DNA of 64,000 bases, from the NCBI GenBank assembly GCA_034769895.1, contig CM068367.1, positions 117,908,573-117,972,572 of the forward strand. The letters are read 5' to 3'. The notes below the pieces were generated by a model. The model saw only the letters and a program-made list of their open reading frames with translations, searched no databases and was not told the origin of the DNA. Below are positions 46,700 through 57,037 of this stretch, one piece after another. Within the stretch, counting starts at the first letter, position 1, and each line of letters starts with the position of its first letter. This stretch comes from Magicicada septendecula (taxonomy: Eukaryota; Arthropoda; Insecta; Hemiptera; Cicadidae). Position numbers and translations under genes: made by a program.

Positions 46700-48301
46700 A
46701 TGTTAACGCGGAGTAAGGCTGCAAAAATGACGACCAGTAGTACAGATTCCATGAATTTTGATATTAATAACCAACAGGGAGTACCTGGTGTTGAACGAGA
46801 GGAATCACCAACCTATTCACAAATGACCGAGGAGACGTCAGACGTCAGAGCGCGGGGACAGGAGTCCCAACAACAACCGCAGGAAGAGGTGACGTTGTGC
46901 GCATTAATGGACTTTATGAGTAGGAAGTTTGAAAAGCAGAAGGAAGAGGCTAGTGAAAACCTTAGAATAATTAATGAAAATTTTAGAGAAGTGAATGGAA
47001 AATTCGAGAAACTAGAAGAAAAGTTTGAAAAGCAAAAGGAAGAAATTAATGAAAAGTTCGAGAAGAAGAATGAAAATTTTACACAAATACGCGCAGAAAT
47101 GCGTGAATATATAAATAATTATGACAAGAAGATAGACGAGGTCCAGAAGCAGCACAACGAGATCATAAAAGAGTTAAAGGACGACACCGACAAGAAATTC
47201 GAAGAGGTACGAGAAACCAGAGAATTAGACCGACAGGAACTAAAGAGTGTTGCCCAAAATACTCAAACAAGCATCAAAAAGATCCACAACAGAGTAGAAA
47301 CACACGCAAAAGAAAATCACAAGAAGCAGGAGGAATTGAGAGTCGAACTATTCCAAACAGTAAGACAATTACAACAGGAACAGGGAGACGTAAACAACAC
47401 ACTGCAGCAGAAGATCAGTGAGGTAGATGAGAGCACCAGAGAGAAAACCACTCGAATCAACGAATTGAAGTCACAAATAGAACGACTACAGCGTCAGCTA
47501 ATTGAAGGTGAGTCGGGGATAATCAGTAGAATTAACGGACACACACATACAGAGTTAAAGTTCAACGGCACTGACAGGTTCCCAATGGAGTTCCTGAAGG
47601 AATTGTCAGAGATCCAAGAACAGTACTACAACAACAATGACATTAAATGGATCGGGAGACACTTGGAGATGGACGCTGGAATATGGTGGCGTGTCATACG
47701 GAATCAAATCTCCACGTACGATGAGTTTAAAGAAGCCTTCACCTTGAAGTACTGGGGTCAAGAACGCCAGGACAATATACGCGACAATCTGGAGTACGGC
47801 AGATATGAGTGGAATGGACCAATCACAGCTGTCCAGTATGTAGAAAGAATTTTACTGGAAAGCCGGCAACTGTCACCAGCATTAACCAATACCCAGCTTA
47901 TCCGAAAATTAGCTCGTCACTTTGGAAAGGATTTGCAGCTCGCCGTGGTCACACGTGGTATCACAAGTATACCGAATTTTGAAGCATTGATTACGGAATT
48001 TACGAGTATACAATCAAGCGGAGATAATGATCGCAGGCCACATTATAGACCCTACAACGAGGGAAAGAACAACCCGAGAGAGAGGGAAAGACAGTATAAC
48101 AAAAGTGAAAGCGACCGACCGCCAAGGGGTCGTTTTGACAACAAACAATACGTCAATACGGTGCAGTTTACGCCAGCAGAGGCGGGCCCTAGTAGGACGG
48201 TCATTGACACCACCACAAGGGCGACAACAACAGGTAACAAGGGCACACCACCCCAATGTAACAGCGACAACAACAACAACAACAAAAATATGTCAAACTA
48301 G
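46700..48301 (+). CDS. gag: Gag polyprotein of the Ty3/Gypsy element
   Basis: 533 codons from ATG at 46700, about 100 bases after the primer site. Residues 1-70 are a low-complexity, Gln/Ser/Glu-rich leader. LCALMDFMSRKFEKQKEE begins a very long coiled coil, roughly residues 72-270, with repeats such as KFEKLEEKFEKQKEEINEKFEKK. A capsid-like region follows (FNGTDRFPMEFLKEL, DAGIWWRVIRNQI, FKEAFTLKYWG), the usual Gypsy retrotransposon Gag signature. The C-terminal tail is basic and Asn-rich with no CCHC knuckle that I can see. The frame overlaps the start of the pol frame by about 40 bases, in the -1 register. Gag would form the particle in which reverse transcription happens. No defect is visible. 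Confidence 0.85.
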   Translation: MLTRSKAAKMTTSSTDSMNFDINNQQGVPGVEREESPTYSQMTEETSDVRARGQESQQQPQEEVTLCALMDFMSRKFEKQKEEASENLRIINENFREVNGKFEKLEEKFEKQKEEINEKFEKKNENFTQIRAEMREYINNYDKKIDEVQKQHNEIIKELKDDTDKKFEEVRETRELDRQELKSVAQNTQTSIKKIHNRVETHAKENHKKQEELRVELFQTVRQLQQEQGDVNNTLQQKISEVDESTREKTTRINELKSQIERLQRQLIEGESGIISRINGHTHTELKFNGTDRFPMEFLKELSEIQEQYYNNNDIKWIGRHLEMDAGIWWRVIRNQISTYDEFKEAFTLKYWGQERQDNIRDNLEYGRYEWNGPITAVQYVERILLESRQLSPALTNTQLIRKLARHFGKDLQLAVVTRGITSIPNFEALITEFTSIQSSGDNDRRPHYRPYNEGKNNPRERERQYNKSESDRPPRGRFDNKQYVNTVQFTPAEAGPSRTVIDTTTRATTTGNKGTPPQCNSDNNNNNKNMSN

Positions 48302-51300
48302 AGAATAAGATAGAATTTTTAAGCGACTTACTTCCGAGTGAGAATGTAAATATATTATTACCTGATTTACGAAAGGACCTACTACAAGAGGACGACGAGA
48401 TTATTAATAAACATATATTGAAATGTCCCGAAATTACTATTAAATTTAATAATGATATAATTGTACAAGCTTTGCTTGATACTGGTTGCCTCGTCAACGG
48501 ATTATCGGAGACGTGGTTTAATAATCATAAGAAGAGTATAGAACCATATGAGACACTACCTGTAACAAATACATTTATAATAAGTGCTGTAGGAAATAAA
48601 TCCAAATTAGTTAAGAGACAAATATTGTGTGACATTGAGATTGATGGTATCCGATATGAATGTGTGTTTTTGATAATACCAGAATTAGTGAAACCGTGTA
48701 TACTAGGAATTAGTTTTCTACAAGAAGTTGGGTGTCGCCTCGACATCGGAAACAAAGTAATTAGTTTAAAAAGCGACACTGATGATGAGGAGCACATTAT
48801 ACCAATCATGAATATTGACGTGATAAACAGTGAAGAAGAAGAGGAAGTACTGCGATGCATCAATGAAAAGATTGGGAGCATAGACTGCGTGGATGAAGGA
48901 ATACTGCAACGCCTGAAGGAGATTTTGGTAAGGAACCGGAATGTTTTTAGGGAGTGCCCGGGAAGAATAGAGGGTTACACGCATGAGTTTCACGTTACGG
49001 ACAGGACACCTTACTTTCAACGAGGGTGGCCTGTGCCGCTTGCTTACAGAGACAAGGTGAACGAGGAGATTAACCGGATGTTACGATATGGAGTAATCGA
49101 ACGTTGCGCCAGCCCGTACGTCAATCCAATCGTGACAGTAATCAAGAAGGATGGGAGGGTTCGCCTGTGCCTTGATGCAAGGAAAGTGAACAGCGTGACT
49201 GTACCCGATTACGAAGGAGTGTCCCCGGTAAATGAGATATTGGCTAGATGTGGTGATATGCAGTACTTGTCGACAGTCGATTTATCCAGTAGCTTCTGGC
49301 AAGTCCCATTAAAACAAGAATGTAGGGATTTCATTGCGTTTATGCATGAAGGGAGGTGCTACCGATTCACTGTGACACCATTTGGACTTAGCACCAGCTG
49401 TGCGGCGTTGACACGTGGATTGGATGTGGCTCTCGAGGAGGAAGTCAAGAAGAACACGATCATCTACGTGGACGACTGCTTATGTTACTCCAATAATATA
49501 CAAACACACTTAAATCATTTAGAAACATTGCTAAACAACCTCAATAAGACAAATATCACTGTCAACCTCACCAAGTCACAATTCTTCAGACGAGAAATCT
49601 CATTCCTTGGTTATCGCCTTACAACAAAAGGGACACAAGCAACCGATGACAAGGTAAAGGCGATTATGGATTTCCCAGCACCAAAGAATATAAAACAACT
49701 CAAAGGTTTCCTTGGTCTTACCAATTTTTACAATAGATTCTCGAGTAAATACGCAGAAACAACGCAACCTTTACATGAACTGCTGAAAGGAGGACGAAAG
49801 TTTTCATGGACAAGAGAAGTGGACGAGTGTTTCCAGAGAGTCAAGAATTTATTTATAAACACAGTAACTCTACGGTTCCCACGGCCGAACCAAAGGTACT
49901 ATATTCAGTGTGACGCTAGTAATTTTGCGTATGGTGGTCAGCTTTACCAGATCGATGAAGAAGGAGAAATTGGCGTGATAGCTTTTACAAGCAAGGCATT
50001 TAAGGGCGCAGAACGCAATTATTTCACGACGGAGAAAGAGCTCCTAAGTATCGTTAGATGTCTGGATAAGTTTCGAATGTACATACTTGGCCAGCCACTA
50101 ACGATTATCACGGACAATAAAGCATTAACATTCATGCACAAGTGCCACTTAAACAACTCCAGAATTACAAGGTGGATTCTCGCCATACAGGAATACAATT
50201 TTGACATTATCCACTGTAAAGGAAAGAATAATGTCGTTGCGGACATACTGAGTAGATACCCGGCTGACACGGAACAACAGGAGACAAACGAGGAAACGCA
50301 CGAGTATTTGATTAATCACCTAAGTATTAAAATGGGTCAACAAATAGGTAAATTAATTAGAGATATCGGCAAATACCAAAATGAAGATGCTTAACTCGGA
50401 ACACTTATAGATAAGATTAAGAATAACGATGTAGATAATAAATTAAGCAAATTTTATAAAATTGTTAACAATAAGTTGTACCGACGACAACGTGGCGAAT
50501 GGAAACTATACATTCCTGACAGCGTGTCGAAGGACCTAATTGCAGAGATACACCAAATGTACACCTAGGCCCGAAAAGGTGTATAAAAATGTTACAGGAG
50601 CACTTCACGATTGACAGCTTGTTCAAGAAAGTGAAAGCATATATCCAAACTTGTGACTCATGTCAAAGGTACAAGGATACGAACAACAGGATGCTGTTTG
50701 GTGGAACAAAGGCTATGATACCATCAGCTAGAGGTGACGTCGTGAGCGTCGATTACTATGGACCCTTACCAACTGGTACAGGAGGCGTCAAATACTTACT
50801 TGTCATGGTGGACAACTTCACAAAGTTTGTCAAGTTATTCACATTAAGAAGAGCGACAACCACCACGACACTACGACGAATCAACGACTACTGTGCGAAG
50901 TTTGGACGACCGAAAGTCATTTTAACCGACAACAGCACGCAATTTACCGCGGAAAAATGGATCAAAGGTCTCGAGGAGCTGGGAATACAACCAAGATATA
51001 CGGCGATAAGGAATCCTCGAGCGAACTTAGCGGAAAGGATTAACCGCCAACTTGGAAATCTATTCAGGATCCTGGTACACGATCAGCATAGTAAGTGGTC
51101 AAGATACGTCGGATTGATTGAGACATGTATCAATGAAACATACCACGAAACAATAGAAATAACCCCCCATGAGGCGCAATTAGGAAAGAAGCCGACCCGC
51201 GCATGGGAGAGGTGGCTGGACAAAGATGTCATCAACAATAAACACAATTCAAATATCAACGTGTTTGTAAAAATAAAAGAAAAAAGAGAGAAATATGCTA

Positions 51301-51608
51301 AACGTATCAATGATGGTAAGAATATTACTAAATTTGCTACCGGCGATAAGGTGCTGTTAAGGAGCTACCACCAATCCGACGCCGCAATGAAAAGGATCGA
51401 CAAGTTTTTCGAGTTATACACCGGACCATACAAGGTTAATCGCGTCCTTGGTGACGCAACATACGAGCTCACTGAGTGCGATAGCAATGGGAAAGTGAGA
51501 GGAATTTTCAACGTACGGTTGCTGAAGAAATACTATGGGATGAGAGTACAAGTCTCGGGGGTGAGCTGGTTGGTCCTCGTCCTGCCCCTGGATAGCTGTT
51601 TACAGTGA
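48262..51608 (+). pseudogene. pol: Pol: protease, RT, RNase H, integrase (broken in integrase)
   Basis: The frame opens after a TAA at 48259 and has no obligatory ATG; a -1 shift out of gag would enter it. In order: aspartic protease (LLDTGC near 48475); RT with FGLSTSC and YVDD near 49465; RNase H (QCDASNFAYGG, TDNKALTF); then integrase. An in-frame TAA at 50392-50394 lies in the linker after RNase H. A TAG at 50566-50568 and a change of frame follow within the integrase zinc-binding region. From 50589 the integrase resumes in another frame with CDSCQRY, the DDE core (VDYYGP, LTDNST, NLAERINR) and a C-terminal YTGPYKV (GPY/F-type) segment, ending at 51608. Protease to RNase H look intact; integrase cannot be made as read. 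Confidence 0.85.
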
Positions 51609-52893
51609 ACTGAACACCAGCATTAGCTTTCCTTGTGAAAGTCCCATGAACGAAGCGAATAACAAAATGAGCCTCTCAAACAGTCCTTTTCAGGATTCTC
51701 GACGTGTCTCACCATTGGTGAGACGAGAACATCCTGACCGACTTAAGGTTTTATTAACATATACTTATAAAATGTCATTACCCGATTGCCGCAAGGGATA
51801 TCTTAAGGATGCAAGTGTCGGGATGGCAAGAAATCATGAGCAATAAGAAGTACTGGGCTATCGCTTCTATGATCTACCATGGACATCGGGCTATCGGCTA
51901 CAGTTGAAGCTGGACGCCTGTAGGAAGAAGTAAGAAGTAAGTAAGAGAGTACAAGTCTCGAAGGAAAACGAAAGTTGCATCGGCAGTTAGACTAGTGGAC
52001 TATAGAAGACGGACCAACACATAAGGTGAATGTCCCGCGAAAACCGGTCCAACTAGCTAATCGATATGATGTATAACTTATTAGCGTATAATTTAAAGAT
52101 TTTTTGTACAAGGAGTTCTTAAGTCACGATGTGACAATCTAATGACATTAATTACATGTGTATAACCAGTGTTAATGGAAATTTCAATAGAAAGGACACT
52201 TATGATGCGAAAAGTTCGATCGAATGTGCAGCAATAAATTGCCAAAGACGTTATAACGAGTTTTATAGACACATGATGATGTTAGATTAATTAATCAAAT
52301 CTGAGTGATATAAAGCAAAGTTATCTATAATCATAATGATTTCAAATGAATTGTTAATTGTTCCTAAATAATGTATATAAATTTATAATCAATATAATCA
52401 GTATAGATGTTAGTAATACATATTGTGAGTGATACTCAATAACAAATAGTGAATGTATCAATATGTATTTACAGGTTCGTAAATTGTGTTTTAAATGTTC
52501 AAGATAGACTAAGGACATTAACTATCGTAACGATATTTAAACAATACATGAATAATTGCATTTCATGTCGAAAACCATTATTTCATGTATTAGGTTATAA
52601 GCGGATGACACAGCCATCCACAGCTATTATTCTTATTGTAAATAATCCCATATCTAATTAGATATGCAAAATGTGTGAAAATGCATTCATCCTTCCTCAG
52701 ATGCACGGTAATAAATTCCCAGAGTTAGTTTACAACAAAATATAGGGAATATATACCCGTATACCCCAAGCAGAGGAAAGTAGGTCAATGACCGCGACTT
52801 TATCAGAGGGGACTCCTACAACAAACACAGAGCGCAGAAATCGGATTAGAGTGTCTTCTGCTGATCCAACATCCAATCCGATTTGGGGACTTA
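51609..52893 (+). other. 3' untranslated region of the Ty3/Gypsy element
   Basis: About 1.3 kb between integrase and the 3' LTR. No env-like ORF: the longest frames (66 and 70 codons at 51646 and 52449) have no signal peptide plus transmembrane pattern. The polypurine tract is weak; TTTGGGGACTTA just before 52894 is the best candidate. Confidence 0.6.
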
Positions 52894-55130
52894 TGTAACG
52901 ACCAAGAATTAAAAATTTTTAGTATGATCGAAAAGACGTTACATTCAGCAAGACACCCCTACACAGGCCACGAGCAATAAATAAGGAACAGTGTGACGAG
53001 GTGTCAAGTGAACGTTTGCTTCGGACAATACAAATACGCTTCACATAGCTTTACAATAGGGAACAAGGTTGGCCGTGACAGACTCGACTAAACCGAGATT
53101 TACAGCCTGCAAAATGTAAAATAAAAGAAACTGTGTCAAGTACCAATTTAGAGAGAAACTGTGACGGACACACTGCCGGGTTAATTTGAAGTGTACCAGT
53201 AGTAAGAAAAGGGCGTAAGACACACAATGGTAGGTACCCTGTATGAGAACGGACATCAATATCTAAAAGAATAGAATCGAACTTGTGCACAGCAGGGGAA
53301 CGTCTTACTGGCGACAACTGATATTTACGACAGGGAGAAAGAGTGCCGTTTTGGAAACGACGACACGCTGCGCCAGGACAGCGATCGGAAAGGGGTCGAG
53401 GACAGCGAAACAATAACAAAATACGACACATTGTTTGCGTGAGAACTGCAGCGAGATCCGGAGTACGCTTAGACAAAGACATGATGGACGACCAAGAAAT
53501 TGCTCCTGTTCTAGGAAAGAGTACGGAGGCTTTCGACGCGAACTCGTGGGGAGACAGGATACCCAATCACAACCCAGCATCTACCCAGAGAACAGGTGGA
53601 GAGGACCGTCGTCATCATGGCAACGGGAACGTCGAATGAGAAGTAAAGAACGATAGTCTGGCATAAGGGTAGGAGATCTTCTGTCCTATCATGTTCGACC
53701 TGAGGCGTGTCTTCCAGAAGAGTGCATTGTGGTAAACGATGCTTGATAAAAACTGTTTACAGAGCACGCAGGAGGACAGTCTTTCATAAATTTTTAATCA
53801 TATACTTTGAGCAGTCTTCACGTACTTTTAAACAGTCTACTTATAATTTTCGACAGTCTTTTTTTTAACTTTCAACAGTCGGTCGTCATACACTTTTAAG
53901 AATCTTCATACATTTTATAACAGTCTTAATACAAAGTTCGTTTAACATACGGACAGCAGTGGGACTTTGAAACTCTGCTACGCGACATATAATTAAGTGA
54001 CTTAGACATTTCGATAGTGGCGTGTACATGCGACATACGCCAGTGCTTAATAATTATAGAGTTCTTTATTATACTCAAATTCAGAACTGAACTAACCAAT
54101 CGCACTTTCATCAATAACCGACGCGTAGAACTATTGTTAATGTAAAACCGGACAACGAAATCGTAACGTTGTACAGTGCGGCGAAGCGATACAATATCAT
54201 TTGGAATAATTACACCACGGCATCAAAGACGCTAAACATTAATGTACACACAAGAAGTTCAACAATAGACAGACAGATATATACACCATAGTTAATGATG
54301 AACTTACCCACACGACACATGATTTCATAACTCGAACAGTAACAGCCGAATCAACAGAATACACACACAGCGCGAGTGAATCTGTTCCGCGTGTGTTGAG
54401 TGTTAGTGACATCACAGCTACGCAGCTTCCCACACATGGACCAGCAACGAGAAGGAGTTACTCCGATGGAAATATCGGATAAATCGCTTTACAAGTAATC
54501 TTTATGCTAATCTTATCATAAGAACTCTACTGTCCTGTCTCTTTTCAAGAAACACCCCTTGAGTATTTAAATTAAATATGATAAAATAATTAACGCTATT
54601 CATCTGAGGCAAGCAATGAACGCATTAGTATAAGATTTATTGTTTGACTATTTGTGTTTTCTATATATCGATTGTATTATGTATGTATGTGTATGTTTTC
54701 CAGCAAACAACGTATTGGATTCGCATTGTAATTTGATATATATACATGTGTTCTTTTATGTTCCTTTTATGAATGTATTTACAGGGAATCATCCATATTT
54801 TATATATTGAAGTCTCTTTATTTAATGATATGATGTTAAATAAATAAGTGTTATTTTATCCAGAATATATGCGTTCATTATTGTCAAGTTACCTCAGAAC
54901 AAGAAAGTAATGGCACTTGAATGATTTATAGTAGTTTTATTAATGTATACAACAATTAGAGTCTCCATGCAATAATTATGCTAACATAAAGGAACTAACG
55001 TGTCACTTAGCTTCAATCAGTTGATATGAGTAACCTAATTGAGTGATTACACGATCTCATTATGCAATTAGTATATTTACATAATTAATTAATCACAGTT
55101 AGCATAATAATTAACCCCATTAAAGTTGTA
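52894..55130 (+). repeat. 3' LTR of the Ty3/Gypsy element
   Basis: 2237 bp, paired with 44350-46584. Differences noticed: A for G near 53119, G for C near 53626, an extra CT near 53838, G for A near 54180, and T for G near 54568. Confidence 0.9.
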
Positions 55131-56321
55131 ACTCGGAACACAAAGTTTTTTATAAGTAAAAACATAAAGTTTTACCTTACAACCTGAACCGGTTTTCACC
55201 TTTAAAAGGCTTCTTCAGAGGTTGCCGCTGGTAGTGCTGTCCGTCCTGTTGTGGGCGACGGAATCGAATTTCGAAAGATCGATGTTGTGTGTGTGGGGTG
55301 AGATATGTTCGAATAATGCATGTGAGTTGAATTGTGTCTGTTCGTTTAGGATGTCGTTTTTATTTGTTTTCGTGTGTTTGTATATTTCCAATTGTTCTAG
55401 AGTGTCTAGTTTTCGGCCTTTTGTGTGTACGTGTAGAATGTTCATGTTATTGTCGATGTTTTTGTATGTGTGGTTTGCTTCAATGAGGTGGATTCTGTAG
55501 TGGAGTGGAGTGCCTTTGTGTGTTCAATGTATCTCTGTTTGAAGCTACGTCCTGTCTGGCCTATGTAGAATTTGTTGCAATTTGAGCAATTTAGTTTGTA
55601 AACACTGGGTAGATCGAATTTGTTTTGTGCTTTGTGTGTGTGTTTTGATAGTGTGTGTTCTGTTTTGTTAGTAGTTTTGTAAGCGATTCCGTATCCTGCT
55701 TTTTTGAATTTGTGGGCTATTTTTTCAGTTTGTTTGTTGATGTATGTTAGTGTTATGAATTTTGTTTAACAAAAAAAATAATGTTATGAATTTGTTGTTT
55801 GCTGTCTTTGTCTGTTGTTTGTTTTGTGTAGGAGTTTACTGACTATTGTTCTGTCATATCCGTTAGATTCTGCTAGATATTTTATCGTGTTTAGTTCGTC
55901 TTTGTAGTCTTTTTCATCTAAGGGGATGTTGTTAAGCCTATGTATCATGGTTCTGAAGGCAAGCTAGTTTGTGTTGTATTGGGTGATTGGAGGAGTTGTG
56001 TATTAGTGTATCAGTTGTAGTCGGTTTTCTGTATATACTGAATTTGTGCCTGTGTTCAAGTTTTGTGATGGAGAGGTCTAAGAAGTTTATGGTATTGTTG
56101 TGTTCGTATTCGGCAGTAAAGGTTATGTTTTTATGTATTTTGTTTATGTGCGTTAGTAACTGTTCACATTGTCTTTTGTTTCCCCTGTATAGTATTAGAA
56201 TGTCATCAGTGTATCTGTGCCAATATAGTATTTTATGTGAGTGTCTGTCATTGTTTGTGAGTATTTTTGTTTTTTCTAAGTGTTGGAGGAAGACTTCTGC
56301 TAGAATGCTGGATATGGGGGA
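55131..56321 (-). mobile_element. Penelope-like remnant, right of LTR element
   Basis: Minus-strand copy related to the array units but clearly diverged. It runs from the terminal ACTCGGAACAC-like region through the 3' UTR to GATATGGGGGA in the RT domain, where it is 5' truncated. Its junction region keeps the hammerhead-like stem with paired changes. TTTTTAAT occurs next to both outer ends (about 44312 and 56328) and may be part of its TSD. Confidence 0.75.
55215..56321 (-). pseudogene. degraded Penelope-like RT/endonuclease ORF
   Basis: Covers RT from the GLPMG region onward and the GIY-YIG domain, but with several frameshifts, including a deletion near 55490 and a small A-rich insertion near 55770. 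The RT signature is changed from YVDD to YTDD as read on the minus strand (ATCAGTGTATCT near 56206). Only fragments of 60-130 codons remain open. It is an older relative of the array family, and the two copies together allow conserved structure to be judged. Confidence 0.75.
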
Positions 56322-57029
56322 TTTTATTTTTAATGTAATCAGTGTAGTTGAAAAATATCAACCATGGACCTCCTCCCCCTAACAATTGTTATGTAAAAGT
56401 GAAAATTACATATTCAATACTCTTAGAAAAAAATGTAATGAGGCTCTGAAAAAGGGACTATTTAAAAAAATAAGGAAGGCTACTTTAGTTGCAGCTTACT
56501 ACAGTAATGGCTAATAAGTATTGTTCACTTTAATGGGTCTGAACTCTTCTACCCAGAATTAGTTTTTCTCTTGACCACAAGGGAAACAGACAAAATTAGG
56601 TGCTACCACACATAATTTTAAAATAATCTAATGTAGGTGGATAATAAATTGTGTAAGATTATTAAAGAAATAAATTGTAATTACCAGAGTTACTAATTTT
56701 AGATATTTTGTTTACTATTATTTTTACTTTTTTCATTTGTTATTTACAGGAGTTTGCCTTTTTGTTGTAATAAAGTCCGTGTCTTGTTATTTTAGGAACC
56801 ACTCCCGCATTTGCTGCCACTGGTTTATGCAAGGATATATTTACTGAAAACTGTGGAGACAATATTCCTTAATGCATTTAGCATACTTGGCATTAAACCA
56901 TTACCTTCGATGTAATATATGCTAAGAATATCACTATGAAGGCTGATGAGCACCTTCAAGTTGTTTGTATTAACAAGATTAGTTGGCCTTGGTTTCCATC
57001 CTATGGACCAAACCACACTTATTTTATAT
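56322..57029. other. unassigned sequence between Penelope remnant and hAT element
   Basis: No domain recognised. A minus-strand open frame of 69 codons lies at 56825-57034. On the plus strand an acceptor-like TTTTAG precedes a short open stretch at 56795. Either could be an exon, but nothing supports it beyond that. Confidence 0.3.
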
Positions 57030-57037
57030 ATCATTAG

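Larger units (their letters stand above)
44350..55130 (+). mobile_element. Ty3/Gypsy LTR retrotransposon, recent insertion
   Basis: Two LTRs of about 2.24 kb flank gag and pol. The TSD is ACTC (44346-44349 and 55131-55134), and the target was an older Penelope-like copy. LTRs begin TGTAAC and end GTTGTA, not the usual CA. A tRNA-Lys-type primer site follows after 2 nt. I noticed only four substitutions and one 2-bp indel between the LTRs, so the insertion is young, yet pol is broken. The very long LTRs, Lys primer and YVDD RT recall the Osvaldo/Ulysses lineage of flies; that placement is inference. Confidence 0.88.

Noticed and set aside
51646..52661. Possible env gene after pol of the Ty3/Gypsy element
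   Set aside because: Only frames of 66 and 70 codons, without a signal peptide, transmembrane segment or cleavage motif.
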